DNA from: Ignavibacteriota bacterium
GTDB taxonomy: Bacteria; Bacteroidota; Ignavibacteria; Ignavibacteriales; Melioribacteraceae
Assembly: GCA_002746605.1 (NCBI GenBank)
Contig: PDPT01000014.1
Span: 1-64,000 of the forward strand
DNA: 64,000 nucleotides
Direction: 5' to 3'
Under the pieces are notes generated by a model. It saw nothing but the letters and a program-made list of their open reading frames with translations. It was not told the DNA's origin and ran no database searches. Below, in pieces: positions 19,004 through 29,073 of the stretch (positions are counted from its first letter, which is position 1; the number at the start of each line of letters is the position of its first letter). Both the position numbers and the translations under genes were made by a program.

Positions 19004-19990
19004 ATGAAAGAAAACAAATTTACATGCAGAATCTGTAAAAACAATAAAAATAATATTTCTTTTTTTATTAAAGAAATGTTATTCGGAACAAAGGAAAAGT
19101 TTGAATATGTAGAATGTGCAAATTGTAAGTGTATTCAAATTAAAGAGATACCCGAAAATCTAAATGTTTTCTATCCTGAAAATTATGCTTCTTTTATAAG
19201 TTCCTTTTCTTTGAAAGATAATTTCGTAAAATCTTTTTTTAAGAAAAAAATGACAAAAGATTATTTACAGGGAAGAAAATCATTAATATCTTCATATTTA
19301 CTGAAAAAATATGGATTAAGTTTTCTAGTAGAAGAAATTAAACCAATCAATATTAATTTTAATTCTAAAATTTTAGATATTGGTTCAGGTAAGGGACAAC
19401 TAATTGTCAGCCTTTCTAAATATGGTTTCAACAATATAACAGGTGTTGATTTATTTATTAAAGAAGATTTTTTATATAACGAAAAAGTAAAAATTTATAA
19501 AAAGAATTTTTACGACATATATGAAAAATATGATTTAGTAATGTTAAATCATTCTTTTGAACATATGACTGAGCCAAAAAAAGTTTTGCAGAAACTTAAT
19601 ACTTTTTTAGATATAAATTCTTTTGCATTAATTCGAGTACCTGTTTCAAGTTGTTATGCATGGAAAAAATATAAAGAAAATTGGGTTCAATTAGATGCCC
19701 CAAGACATTTTTATCTTCATAATACCAAAACTATGGAATTACTTTCAGAACAAACAGGTTTTTATTTGGACCATGTGATATATGATTCAAATGAGTTGCA
19801 ATTTGTTGGGAGTGAACAATATTTAAAAGGAATTTCTCTCTATGGTGAAAAATCATACTATCAAAATAAAAATAAATCTATTTTTTCTGATGAACAAATC
19901 AAACATTTTAAGACTAAAGCAAAAGAATTAAATAAAACGAAACAAGGAGATACCGCATGCTTTTATTTGAAAAAAATAAAGGAAATTTAA
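19004..19990 (+). CDS. Zinc-ribbon class I methyltransferase, copy 2 of a tandem duplication
   Basis: A 328-residue paralogue of the preceding methyltransferase with the same CRICKN/CANCK N-terminus; by eye about four of five residues are identical. The leader (aataact...ttgggaagg) is also duplicated. Its SAM motif reads ILDIGSGKGQLIV instead of GSGNGNRII, so the two may have begun to diverge in activity. The ORF ends with KEI and is followed 4 bases later by the toroid-protein gene, the original arrangement. It probably methylates a sugar or a sugar-bound group of the surface glycan. Confidence 0.87.
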   Translation: MKENKFTCRICKNNKNNISFFIKEMLFGTKEKFEYVECANCKCIQIKEIPENLNVFYPENYASFISSFSLKDNFVKSFFKKKMTKDYLQGRKSLISSYLLKKYGLSFLVEEIKPININFNSKILDIGSGKGQLIVSLSKYGFNNITGVDLFIKEDFLYNEKVKIYKKNFYDIYEKYDLVMLNHSFEHMTEPKKVLQKLNTFLDINSFALIRVPVSSCYAWKKYKENWVQLDAPRHFYLHNTKTMELLSEQTGFYLDHVIYDSNELQFVGSEQYLKGISLYGEKSYYQNKNKSIFSDEQIKHFKTKAKELNKTKQGDTACFYLKKIKEI

Positions 19991-19994
19991 CAGA

Positions 19995-21200
19995 TTGAAG
20001 AAAGAAAAATTAATTGAGGAAATTGTTCTATTAGAAAATTGGATTACTAAAAACGGATGGGAAGGCTATGATCCATACGATATAAAGGATATAAAACTTG
20101 TTATATGGATTACTAAACTGGGGAATAAAAATAGATTAGCTGAAATATTTAGAGAAGGGTTGTTTGAATTGTTTCTGATGTTTCCAAAGTTTAGCAGAGT
20201 ATTACTTAGAGTTAAACCGCAAATTAATGCAAAAGCGATGGGTTTATTTGCATCTTCATATTTAACTTTATACGAAACAGAAAAGGAGGAAAAATATTTA
20301 GAGAAATCTTTAGAGTGCATTAAATGGTTAGATGCTAATTTTTCCGAGAAATATTCTGGTAAGGGTTGGGGTTATCCTTTTAATTGGCAAGCTCAAAAGC
20401 TAATTCCTAAATTTACACCCAATGGAATTGTAACAACCGCTGTAGGCGATGCTTATTGGAGGTTTTATCAAATTACTAAAGAAAAAAAATATTTAAATAC
20501 TTGCATTGATATTTGCACTTTTTTATCGGAAGGATTATTAATAAGTAATATATCTGAAGAAGAAATTTGTTTTTCTTACACACCGATATTTACAAATTAT
20601 GTACATAATTTAAATTTGTTTGTAGCTGAATTTTTAATAAAAACAGGCAAAGAAATTGGGAACCAACAATGGATAAAAATAGGCAAAAAAGCTGCAAACT
20701 ATACAGTTGCAAGTCAATATACAGATGGTTCTTTCGGTTATTTCGGACCACAACACAAAGGTAGAAATTTAATAGATAATTATCATACGGCTTTTGTGTT
20801 ACGTATGCTATATAGCATTTACAATTTAACCGAAGATGAAAAATATCTTGAGAGTCTAAAAAAATGTTATACCCATTACCTTAATAATTTTTTTGAAAAT
20901 AATACCATTCCAAAATTTACTCCCGAAAGAAAATATAGGATAGATATACATTCATGTGCCGAAGCAATAAATTGTTTATCGGAACTTTCCTCGTTATTTC
21001 CCGAAGGGTTGCCAATTGCACAAAATATTGCCGATTGGACTTTTAGAAATTTATTAGACGAATCGGGTTTTTATTATCACGGAATATTTAAAAGCAGAAT
21101 AATAAATACAACATTCAAGTCAAAAATTTCTTATATCCGTTGGAACCAAGCATGGATGTTTAAAGGTTTAACAAATTTATATAAAAATTTAGAATGCTGA
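19995..21200 (+). CDS. Alpha/alpha-toroid (six-hairpin-like) protein of the polysaccharide locus
   Basis: A 401-residue soluble protein with repeated helical hairpins, each carrying aromatic and Gly motifs such as GWGYPFNWQA, DGSFGYFGPQH and YHTAFVLRMLY. This is the pattern of (alpha/alpha) toroids found in six-hairpin glycosidases, polysaccharide lyases and uronosyl C5-epimerases. Relatives in glycan loci are often annotated, probably wrongly, as delta-aminolevulinic acid dehydratase. Substrate and reaction are unknown. It starts at TTG, 4 bases after the methyltransferase, and overlaps the flippase start by 7 bases, so it belongs to the same transcript. Confidence 0.65.
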   Translation: MKKEKLIEEIVLLENWITKNGWEGYDPYDIKDIKLVIWITKLGNKNRLAEIFREGLFELFLMFPKFSRVLLRVKPQINAKAMGLFASSYLTLYETEKEEKYLEKSLECIKWLDANFSEKYSGKGWGYPFNWQAQKLIPKFTPNGIVTTAVGDAYWRFYQITKEKKYLNTCIDICTFLSEGLLISNISEEEICFSYTPIFTNYVHNLNLFVAEFLIKTGKEIGNQQWIKIGKKAANYTVASQYTDGSFGYFGPQHKGRNLIDNYHTAFVLRMLYSIYNLTEDEKYLESLKKCYTHYLNNFFENNTIPKFTPERKYRIDIHSCAEAINCLSELSSLFPEGLPIAQNIADWTFRNLLDESGFYYHGIFKSRIINTTFKSKISYIRWNQAWMFKGLTNLYKNLEC

Positions 21201-22699
21201 ATATTTTAAAGAAAATAATAAAGAACTCTGCTATTTTTGGATTGGGCACAATTTCAACCAAACTTGCCGGCTTTATTCTTCTGCCTATTTACGTAAGCTA
21301 TATTACAGTTGAGGATTACGGCATACTTGCAATCACAGAAATAACAAGTTTGATACTTGTTGCATTAATCAGTCTAAAAATTGATACTGCATTTTTCAGG
21401 TGGTATTGTGATGAAAGTTTTATAAAAAAACAAAAATCTATTTTTTTCTCTGCTTTAATAATAATCCTTATTATAGGAGTTTTATCTTTTTTTATTCTAT
21501 ATCCTTTTTCTAAAAATTTATCTCTGTTGCTTTTTTCAACCGATAAATACTCCTACATTTTAGAATTAATGCTTCTCTCTTCGATATTTCAGGTTTTTGT
21601 TCTAATTATACAATACTTAATGCGTGCCCAAGAGAAAGCAATATTATTTTCTGTAACAACTTTAATAAAAGTAGTAGTAACATTATTGTTAACCATTCTT
21701 TTCATTGTTAAGTTTAATAGAGGTATAGAAGGGATTTATGAAGCATTAATTACATCTCAACTAATATTTTTTATTGCTATAGCAAAATATATATGGGATA
21801 ATATTGAGTTTAAAATAGATAAAAATATTGTTTATGATATGTTAAAATTTAGTCTTCCGTTAATTTTAGCAGAAATATCTGGAATACTTTTTAATGTAAC
21901 AGATAGATATGTGTTAATCTTTTTAGATTCAATGTCGAATGTAGGAATTTATTCTTTTGGTGTTAAAATATCAAATACAATTCGAGTCTTTTTATATACA
22001 TCCGCAATGATGGCAATCACTCCGATGATCTATCAATATATAAACAAACCCGGAAACAAGAGATTTTATTCAAAACTGCTAACTTATTTTGCTTTTGTAA
22101 TAATGTTTAGTGTTATAACTCTAAGTGCTTTTTCAAAAGAAATTATCGAACTTTTTGCAAAGAAACAAGAATACCAAGCAGCATGGGAAGTTATTCCTTT
22201 TCTTTCTCTGGGAATATTTTTTGGGATAATGAAAGATATTTCCTTAACAGGATTAAACATAACAAAGAAAACTAAAATTATAGCAGTTGTTATTTTTTCA
22301 ATGGCAATGTTCAACATTTTAATCAGTTTGATATTAGTAAAATACTTTAGCATCATAGGCGCTGCTTTATCTTCTATCGTAACAAAGATGATTTCATTCA
22401 TAATTCTTTACAAATATGCTCAAAAATATTATAGAATTCCTTATGAAATTTCTAAATTAATAAAAATAATAATTATTGGCGTTCTTATACTCGTTGCTTC
22501 AGCAGTTTTAACTTTATCTAATTTAAATATATTAATAGTATTATTATTCAAGCTATTATTAGTTCTATTATTTCCCGTTATTTTATATTTCTTTAACTTC
22601 TTTGAACCGATTGAATTAGAAAGAATTAAAGAAACATGGAATAATTGGAAAAATCCTAAAAACTTTAAGAAAAACATTCGGAAAATAAAACCGAAATAG
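21194..22699 (+). CDS. Lipid-linked oligosaccharide flippase, Wzx/RfbX-like
   Basis: A 501-residue integral membrane protein with 12-14 predicted helices from hydrophobicity, starting KNSAIFGLGTISTKLAGFILLPIYV, the typical N-terminus of the polysaccharide transporter (PST) branch of the MOP superfamily. It moves undecaprenyl-linked repeat units across the inner membrane. The C-terminal end is positively charged. It is the last gene of the locus; no polymerase (Wzy) or chain-length gene is in the window, so these would have to lie elsewhere. Confidence 0.88.
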   Translation: MLNILKKIIKNSAIFGLGTISTKLAGFILLPIYVSYITVEDYGILAITEITSLILVALISLKIDTAFFRWYCDESFIKKQKSIFFSALIIILIIGVLSFFILYPFSKNLSLLLFSTDKYSYILELMLLSSIFQVFVLIIQYLMRAQEKAILFSVTTLIKVVVTLLLTILFIVKFNRGIEGIYEALITSQLIFFIAIAKYIWDNIEFKIDKNIVYDMLKFSLPLILAEISGILFNVTDRYVLIFLDSMSNVGIYSFGVKISNTIRVFLYTSAMMAITPMIYQYINKPGNKRFYSKLLTYFAFVIMFSVITLSAFSKEIIELFAKKQEYQAAWEVIPFLSLGIFFGIMKDISLTGLNITKKTKIIAVVIFSMAMFNILISLILVKYFSIIGAALSSIVTKMISFIILYKYAQKYYRIPYEISKLIKIIIIGVLILVASAVLTLSNLNILIVLLFKLLLVLLFPVILYFFNFFEPIELERIKETWNNWKNPKNFKKNIRKIKPK

Positions 22700-23016
22700 A
22701 TATTCAGTATCTAACCTTCAAATTCCAATTTACAAATTAATAAAATGAAATCCACTTTAGGCTAACAAGAAATATATTTAAAGAAATTGCCTTTCGCTTT
22801 GGAGTTTTATTTCGCATTTTACGAATTTGTGACAGCTACCCTCTATTTCCACACATACGTTTAGCTTTTGACCTTCCGTCTTTTACTTTTAATGTTTACA
22901 AACCGTTCTTAAATTGAGATAAATTTTTGTCTTATTCTTGGATTTAGTTGTTCTGCATCACAAAACCTATAATTTATTTCTTCTAATTAGCATTAATATT
23001 TTTAGGAAAGAGAAAA
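22700..23016. other. Intergenic region, nothing recognised
   Basis: 317 bases after the flippase. No coding-like frame, RNA gene or strong hairpin was seen. Its right end holds the ribosome binding site aggaaagag for the small membrane protein gene. Confidence 0.5.
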
Positions 23017-23301
23017 ATGGAAACAACAACACAAGAAAGAACAAATACTGAATTAGTAACTAAACCTCTAATTTCAGAAGAGTTTAAGAACAACTTTAAC
23101 GAAATAATTGTACCACCTTTATCAAACGGACTAATGGGATTTTCCGCAATTTTTTCACTTATAATTTTTGCTAAATTATTCGGTTATATAATTGGAACCA
23201 ATGATTCTTTCGTTGTACTTTACATGGATGTTATTTATTCGTTAACAGGCTTTTTACTTGGTGCCGGTTCAAAGTTTTTAGAGTTTTTCGGAAAAGAATA
23301 G
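23017..23301 (+). CDS. Small two-helix membrane protein, unknown function
   Basis: 94 residues starting at ATG behind aggaaagag. A soluble N-terminus of about 40 residues is followed by two hydrophobic segments (MGFSAIFSLIIFAKLFGYII and VVLYMDVIYSLTGFLLGAG) and a short charged end. The topology resembles small phage holin-like or inner-membrane proteins, but no phage gene is near and no family is recognised. It converges on prfA, with the stops about one base apart. Confidence 0.6.
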   Translation: METTTQERTNTELVTKPLISEEFKNNFNEIIVPPLSNGLMGFSAIFSLIIFAKLFGYIIGTNDSFVVLYMDVIYSLTGFLLGAGSKFLEFFGKE

Positions 23302-23302
23302 T

Positions 23303-24370
23303 TTATTCTTTTAACTTTTCAGTTCGGTCGGCAATTTTCATTTTTTCAATTAGTTCATCCATATTACCTTCCATTATTCCCGATAGATCGTATAAAGTTA
23401 AACTAATTCTGTGATCCGTAACTCTGTTTTGTGGATAGTTATAGGTTCTAATTTTATCACTTCTATCACCTTTTTTTACAACGGATCTTCTTGCTTCAGA
23501 AATCTCGCTTGTCATTTCCTGTAATTTTTGATCGTATAATCTTGTTTTAAGAATCTTTAATGCTTTTTGACGATTTTTAAGCTGTGATCTTTCATCTTGG
23601 CATTGCACTACAATTCCGGTTGGAATATGTGTCATTCTTATTGCCGAATCGGTTTTATTTACATGCTGACCTCCGGCACCACTTGCTCTGTAGGTATCAA
23701 CACGAACATCATTCATATCAAGTTCTATTTCAACATCTTCTGCTTCGGGCATTACCACCACTGATGCAGCAGAAGTGTGAACACGCCCACTTGCTTCTGT
23801 TTGCGGAACTCTTTGAACTCTATGAACTCCGCTTTCGAATTTTAAATCGCCATAAATTTCATTTCCCGAAAGACCGAAAACAACTTCCTTAATTCCGCCC
23901 ATTGTTGAATCGTTAATATCCATAATTTCTAACTTCCAACCTTTAATTTCAGCGTAACGTGCATACATTCTAAATAAATCATTGGCAAAAATTCCGGCTT
24001 CATCTCCACCGGTTCCGGCTCTAATTTCTACAATTACATTTTTGGTATCATCAGGATCTTTGGGAATTAAAAGAACTTTTATTTCCTCTTCCATTTCTTC
24101 GAGTTGTTCTTTTAGTTCCTCCAATTCCATTTCGGCAAGTTCTACCAATTCTTTTTCTTCGGAATTGTTAATAATATCTTTATTTCCTTCTATATTTTGC
24201 AACAATTTATCATATTTTTTATAAGCCTCCACAACATCTGTAAGCTCACTTCGTTTTTTGCTTAATTCTATTAGTTTTTTTTGATCCGATGAATTTTTAG
24301 GATCTGCAAGTTCTTTTTCTATTTCGTCAAATTTTTCTTTTATTTGTTTTAATTTTTCTAAATAATCCAT
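23303..24370 (-). CDS. prfA: Peptide chain release factor 1
   Basis: Reads UAA and UAG stop codons and triggers peptide release on the ribosome. The GGQ motif is at residues 233-235 ([11 protein letters not shown]). The codon-reading motif of RF1 appears as PQT (189-191, in RVPQTEAS), a variant of the usual PAT/PVT, and not the SPF of RF2. 355 residues is normal. A single gene. No prmC methyltransferase follows it in this window, although the two are often neighbours. Confidence 0.97.
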   Translation of the reverse strand: MDYLEKLKQIKEKFDEIEKELADPKNSSDQKKLIELSKKRSELTDVVEAYKKYDKLLQNIEGNKDIINNSEEKELVELAEMELEELKEQLEEMEEEIKVLLIPKDPDDTKNVIVEIRAGTGGDEAGIFANDLFRMYARYAEIKGWKLEIMDINDSTMGGIKEVVFGLSGNEIYGDLKFESGVHRVQRVPQTEASGRVHTSAASVVVMPEAEDVEIELDMNDVRVDTYRASGAGGQHVNKTDSAIRMTHIPTGIVVQCQDERSQLKNRQKALKILKTRLYDQKLQEMTSEISEARRSVVKKGDRSDKIRTYNYPQNRVTDHRISLTLYDLSGIMEGNMDELIEKMKIADRTEKLKE

Positions 24371-24598
24371 ACTATACCTTTAAAGTTAAGCTTTAAATAT
24401 ACTAAAGCTATTGATGAAAAACTATTCAAGAAATATGATGCAATCTACCTTTGGCAAGCAAAGATGCAAGTTTTATAGACAAAAGCAAAAGACAAACAGA
24501 ATATTTGACTTTCAACCACTCTGTGATGGATTTCACTTTTTCACTACAAAATGCTTGCTATTTTAATTATCTTTAAAAATTATTTTAAAATATTTAAT

Positions 24599-25702
24599 AT
24601 GAATAATAGTCCCAAAAGAATAATATATCTTGATGTACTTCGTGCTTTTGCAGTTATTATGATGATACAAGGGCATACCGTTGATACATTTCTTGCTGAT
24701 GAATATAGAACAACCGATTCGATCTTTTATTTAATTTGGCACGGAATGCGTGGATTTACCGCCCCGATTTTTATGTTTACTTCAGGACTTGTTTTTACAT
24801 ATTTGTTAAAAGTCGAAAAATACAATTTTTTGAACAATCCCAGGATTTACAAAGGAATTAAAAGGGGTTTTCTTCTGATTGCAATCGGTTATCTTTTAAG
24901 ATATCCAACAGCAAGAGTATTCGATTTTACTTATGTAAGTCAGAACCAATGGAATATCTTTTTTACTGTGGATGCACTTCATCTGATTGGTTTCGGTTTG
25001 CTTACAATTATTTTTTCTGTCTTTTTTACAAAAAGAGTACGTATTAATTTTAATTCCGTTTTATACTTTTTTATAATCGGACTATTCCTCTTTAGTCCTT
25101 TTATTAATAAATTTGATTGGATTTCAATCTTTCCGCAATTTATTGCTTCTTACTTTACCAAAAGTTATGGCTCAATATTTCCGGTTTTCCCATATCTGAT
25201 TTATGTTTTAGTTGGAGCTGTTCTTGGAAATTATCTTGCAAAAAAAGATGAAGAAGTTTATCTTAAAAAAAGATTTACAGTCAGTTTATTAATTATAGGA
25301 AGTATATTAGTTGTATTATCAATATTATTCTTTAAGTTTGAAAAAACGGTCAGTGAAGAATTTAAGTATTGGTTTTTCAATAATGCTTATATTTTATTGC
25401 AAATAGGTTATGTACTTTTGTTAAATTCGTTATTAGCATTTATTGTACGCAAAGCTAAAAAAATACCTTGGCTTATAAAAGAAATCGGCAGAAAAACTTT
25501 ACTGCTTTATGTTGTGCATGTTATTATTCTTTACGGATGTGCTTGGATGCCGGGTTTTTATAAGTTTTATGCCAAATCATTTACGGTAGGACAAACTTTA
25601 TCGGCAGCTGTAATTATGCTGGCAGCTATGATAACATTAGTATATTTATTTAACAAAAAGAAACATCTTAAAAAAATCAAAATTATTTTAAATAAAGCCT
25701 AA
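24599..25702 (+). CDS. Multi-pass membrane acyltransferase-like protein (DUF1624/HGSNAT-like)
   Basis: An integral membrane protein with about ten hydrophobic segments. The start IIYLDVLRAFAVIMMIQGHTV and HGMRGFTAPIFMFTSG matches the DUF1624/heparan-alpha-glucosaminide acetyltransferase-like group, which moves acyl groups onto sugars across membranes. An upstream in-frame ATG at 24551 would add 16 residues; the ATG at 24599 fits the family start better, but neither has a clear ribosome binding site. It ends 3 bases before ruvB. The acceptor may be LPS or a surface glycan, given the genes on both sides. Confidence 0.75.
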   Translation: MNNSPKRIIYLDVLRAFAVIMMIQGHTVDTFLADEYRTTDSIFYLIWHGMRGFTAPIFMFTSGLVFTYLLKVEKYNFLNNPRIYKGIKRGFLLIAIGYLLRYPTARVFDFTYVSQNQWNIFFTVDALHLIGFGLLTIIFSVFFTKRVRINFNSVLYFFIIGLFLFSPFINKFDWISIFPQFIASYFTKSYGSIFPVFPYLIYVLVGAVLGNYLAKKDEEVYLKKRFTVSLLIIGSILVVLSILFFKFEKTVSEEFKYWFFNNAYILLQIGYVLLLNSLLAFIVRKAKKIPWLIKEIGRKTLLLYVVHVIILYGCAWMPGFYKFYAKSFTVGQTLSAAVIMLAAMITLVYLFNKKKHLKKIKIILNKA

Positions 25703-25705
25703 ATT

Positions 25706-26734
25706 ATGAGAGAATCCGAAAACACCAATCCAATTATTAATGATGAAGAAAAAACTTTTGAGCATGTAATAAGACCTAAACTTTTTTCAGATTTTACTGG
25801 ACAAAATAAAATAACGGATAATCTTAAAGTTTTTATCGGAGCTGCCAAAAAAAGAGGCGAAAGTTTAGACCATGTTTTATTAACAGGCCCACCCGGACTC
25901 GGGAAAACTACACTCGCCAACATCATCGCAAATGAGATGGGCGTTAAATTGAAAACAACATCGGGACCTGTTTTAGAAAAGCCCGGAGACCTTGCAGGAT
26001 TGTTAACCAACCTCGAAGAAAATTCCGTTTTATTTATAGATGAAATTCACAGATTAAGTGCAGTTGTTGAAGAGTATCTCTACTCTGCCATGGAAGATTA
26101 TAAAATAGATATTATGATTGATAGCGGACCAAGTGCAAGAACAGTACAAATAAAACTTCCGCAATATACATTGGTTGGTGCAACAACAAGAGCAGGATTA
26201 TTAACCGCCCCACTTCGTGATAGATTCGGAATTAAATCTCGTTTGGATTATTACGACAGTACTTTGTTAAGCAAAATTATTAAGCGTACTTCAAAAATCT
26301 TAAATGTTTTAATAGATGAAGATGCTGCCGAAGAAATTGCAAAAAGATCACGGGGAACACCACGTATAGCAAACCGACTTTTAAGAAGAACAAGAGATTT
26401 TGCAGATTACGAAAATCTGAAAACGATCAATCTACAAATTGCCCGAAAAGCTCTTACTGCTCTTGAGGTAGATAATTTCGGTCTTGATGAAATGGATAAA
26501 TCAATTATCCTTACAATTGTAGAAAAGTTTAATGGCGGTCCTGTAGGACTAAACACACTTGCTGTTTCTGTAAATGAAGACCCAGGGACTCTCGAAGAGG
26601 TTTACGAACCTTTTTTAATTCAACAAGGTTTTATTCAAAGAACTCCTCGTGGAAGAGAAGTTACTGATCTTGCTTATGCAAGATTTAATCTGCAAAAAAA
26701 TAAAACAAGCCAACAAAAAAATTTATTTGAGTAA
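25706..26734 (+). CDS. ruvB: Holliday junction branch migration helicase RuvB
   Basis: AAA+ motor that drives RuvA-bound Holliday junctions. Walker [10 protein letters not shown], Walker [10 protein letters not shown], sensor I GATTRAG and the arginine-finger region LRDRFGI are all present, followed by a C-terminal winged helix ([12 protein letters not shown]). 342 residues is normal. ruvA and ruvC are not in the window. It is followed 9 bases later by kdsA, so DNA-repair and LPS genes share a transcript. Confidence 0.97.
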   Translation: MRESENTNPIINDEEKTFEHVIRPKLFSDFTGQNKITDNLKVFIGAAKKRGESLDHVLLTGPPGLGKTTLANIIANEMGVKLKTTSGPVLEKPGDLAGLLTNLEENSVLFIDEIHRLSAVVEEYLYSAMEDYKIDIMIDSGPSARTVQIKLPQYTLVGATTRAGLLTAPLRDRFGIKSRLDYYDSTLLSKIIKRTSKILNVLIDEDAAEEIAKRSRGTPRIANRLLRRTRDFADYENLKTINLQIARKALTALEVDNFGLDEMDKSIILTIVEKFNGGPVGLNTLAVSVNEDPGTLEEVYEPFLIQQGFIQRTPRGREVTDLAYARFNLQKNKTSQQKNLFE

Positions 26735-26743
26735 GAGGTATTA

Positions 26744-27559
26744 ATGAAAGTAAAGATAAATGATATCGTGCTTGGAAAAAATAATCCGATAACTGTAATT
26801 GCTGGACCTTGCGTTATTGAAAATAGAGAATTAATTATTTCTACTGCTGAAAAAATTAAAGAAATAACTCGCAAACTTGATATGCCCTTTATTTTTAAAT
26901 CGAGTTTCAAAAAAGCTAATAGAACAAGTGTTAATTCATTTACTGGTCTTCCTCTTAATGAGTCTTTAGAAATTCTTACGGAAGTTAAACAGAGACTTAA
27001 TTTACCAATACTCACCGATGTTCACACAACAGAAGATGTATCTGCGGTTTTTGAAATTGTTGATGTTATTCAAGTACCGGCTTTTTTGTGCCGACAAACA
27101 GATTTGCTTTTAGCTGCAGGAAAAACCGGTAAAATTGTAAATGTTAAAAAAGGTCAATTTTTAGCTCCAGAAGATATGAAGCATGTGATAGAAAAAATTG
27201 AAAGTACCGGCAACTCTAACATTTTATTAACCGAAAGAGGCTCATCTTTTGGTTATCACGATTTAGTTGTTGATATGCGTTCTTTACAAATAATGAAAAA
27301 CTTAGGCTTTCCGGTTGTAATGGATGCAACTCATTCCGTGCAAACTCCTAGCAATTCAGAAGTAACCGGAGGTCAGCCGGAATTTATAGAACCGCTAAGT
27401 AAAGCTGCAACTGCAATCGGGATTTCAGCATTATTTCTCGAAGTACATCCCGATCCTCCAAAAGCACTTAGCGATTCGGGCAGCCAGTTGAACATAAACA
27501 AATTAGAAGAGTTGCTGTTTAAAGTTAAACAGATAGATAAAGTTGTAAAAGGTTATTAA
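26744..27559 (+). CDS. kdsA: 3-deoxy-8-phosphooctulonate (Kdo-8-P) synthase
   Basis: Condenses arabinose-5-phosphate and phosphoenolpyruvate to Kdo-8-phosphate for the LPS inner core. Seen are AGPCVIENRE, KSSFKKANRTS (PEP site), ILTDVH, the catalytic-core text VKKGQFLAPEDM and TERGSSFGYHDLVVDMR. The Cys in AGPCVIE and the distal His/Glu/Asp residues would fit a metal-dependent class. A ribosome binding site aagagg precedes the ATG. The next gene makes its substrate. Confidence 0.96.
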   Translation: MKVKINDIVLGKNNPITVIAGPCVIENRELIISTAEKIKEITRKLDMPFIFKSSFKKANRTSVNSFTGLPLNESLEILTEVKQRLNLPILTDVHTTEDVSAVFEIVDVIQVPAFLCRQTDLLLAAGKTGKIVNVKKGQFLAPEDMKHVIEKIESTGNSNILLTERGSSFGYHDLVVDMRSLQIMKNLGFPVVMDATHSVQTPSNSEVTGGQPEFIEPLSKAATAIGISALFLEVHPDPPKALSDSGSQLNINKLEELLFKVKQIDKVVKGY

Positions 27560-28537
27560 ATGACTGATAAAAATATTATTGACGTAATTCAAAAAGTAAT
27601 TGATACTGAGCTTGAAGCAATTAAAGGATTATCTTCAAGAATAGACAACTCTTTTGTTGAAGCAGCAAAAGCGATAAAAAAGTCTAAAGGAAGAGTTGTT
27701 TTTACCGGCGTGGGAAAATCCGGATTAATTTCCAGAAAAATTGTTGCTACATTAAATTCTACGGGAACTTCTGCAATTTACATGCACCCGACCGATGCTT
27801 TGCACGGCGATCTGGGAATGGTTAGGAAAGAAGATATTATTATTATTATTTCCAAAAGCGGAGCTACTGAAGAATTAAATAATTTAATTTTAATGTTAAA
27901 AAGACTTGCTGTTCCAATCATAGGAATTTTAGGCGATGTAAACTCCGAACTTGCAAAAAAATGTAATATTGTTCTAAATGCGAGCGTTAAAGAAGAGGCA
28001 TGTCCGCATGATCTTGCCCCAACATCATCAACTACTGTTTCACTTGTGTTGGGAGATGCACTGGCAATTGCAGTTTTGGAATTAAGAGGTTTTACCGCAG
28101 AAGATTTTGCAATGCTTCATCCTGCAGGAAGTTTGGGCAAAAGACTTTCATTAAGAATTTCTGAAATTATGTACAAAGAAAACGATTTGCCAAAAGTGAA
28201 TAAAGACGCTTCAATAAAAGATACAATTTTGGAAATCACAAAAAAAAGACTCGGCTCAACTTGTGTAGTTGATAAAACCAACAAACTCTTGGGCATTGTT
28301 ACCGATGGTGATTTAAGGAGGCAACTTGAGAATTCTTTAAATCTAAATAATTTAAAAGCTGAAGATATAATGACTAAAAATCCTAAAACTGTTGATCCAA
28401 GTTATCTTGCTTCTTATGCTTTACAAAAAATGGAAAATCACAGCATTACATCTTTAGTTGCCGTTAATAAAAATATGGAGCCTGTCGGATTAGTACATCT
28501 GCACGATCTTGTAAAATTAGGTTTACAGAGAAGATGA
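27560..28537 (+). CDS. kdsD: Arabinose-5-phosphate isomerase (SIS plus CBS pair)
   Basis: Interconverts ribulose-5-phosphate and arabinose-5-phosphate, supplying KdsA. The SIS domain (about residues 30-170) shows VFTGVGKSGLISRKI, HPTDALHGDLGMV and ISKSGATEE; two CBS domains fill residues 205-325. The ATG follows the kdsA stop directly and the stop overlaps the lptC start (ATGA), so translation is probably coupled. 325 residues is normal. Confidence 0.96.
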   Translation: MTDKNIIDVIQKVIDTELEAIKGLSSRIDNSFVEAAKAIKKSKGRVVFTGVGKSGLISRKIVATLNSTGTSAIYMHPTDALHGDLGMVRKEDIIIIISKSGATEELNNLILMLKRLAVPIIGILGDVNSELAKKCNIVLNASVKEEACPHDLAPTSSTTVSLVLGDALAIAVLELRGFTAEDFAMLHPAGSLGKRLSLRISEIMYKENDLPKVNKDASIKDTILEITKKRLGSTCVVDKTNKLLGIVTDGDLRRQLENSLNLNNLKAEDIMTKNPKTVDPSYLASYALQKMENHSITSLVAVNKNMEPVGLVHLHDLVKLGLQRR

Positions 28538-29073
28538 AATTTAAAATAGTTTTATTTCTTTCAATTCTTTTTCTCTTTTCGTGCAATGGAAAACAATTAA
28601 AACCGTCTATCGATAATTCAATTTCAAGCAGCGAATTACCCGATCAAGAAAGTAGAAATGCGAAAATAACTTTTACCGAAAACGGAAAATTAAAAGCAGT
28701 TCTTTATGCGGATAACATTAAAGTTATTGAAAACCAAAGAGAGAAATTATTAACAAATCTAAAAATTGATTTTTATAATAAAGAAGAAAAAAAAACATCT
28801 TCCTTAACTTCAAAAAAAGGAAGAATTGAAGATAATTCGCAAGATATGTATGCTATCGAAAATGTTGTTGCCATAAGCGATAGCGGTGTAGTTCTAAAAA
28901 CAGAAGAATTAATATGGAAAAATAAAACGAGAAAAATTGTTACCGATAAATTTGTACGTATAGAAAATAATCAAGAAATTACAGAAGGCTACGGATTTGA
29001 ATCCGATCAAAATATGAGGAATTATACAATATTTAATATCACTTATATAAAACCAATGGAGAATCAAAAGTGA
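28534..29073 (+). CDS. lptC: LptC-like LPS export lipoprotein
   Basis: A 179-residue protein with a lipoprotein signal (LSILFLFSC, Cys17). The beta-rich body (KITFTENGKLKAVLYADNIKV, split by short turns) has the LptC/OstA jelly-roll repeat text. LptC carries LPS from the LptBFG transporter to the periplasmic bridge. A lipid anchor instead of a transmembrane helix is the form common in Bacteroidota. It overlaps its neighbours by 4 bases at both ends. Confidence 0.85.
   Translation: MKFKIVLFLSILFLFSCNGKQLKPSIDNSISSSELPDQESRNAKITFTENGKLKAVLYADNIKVIENQREKLLTNLKIDFYNKEEKKTSSLTSKKGRIEDNSQDMYAIENVVAISDSGVVLKTEELIWKNKTRKIVTDKFVRIENNQEITEGYGFESDQNMRNYTIFNITYIKPMENQK

Noticed and set aside
24421..24510. 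Text gatgcaatctacc...gcaagcaaagatgcaag as another REP-like copy
   Set aside because: Only a few core bases match and there is no second arm.
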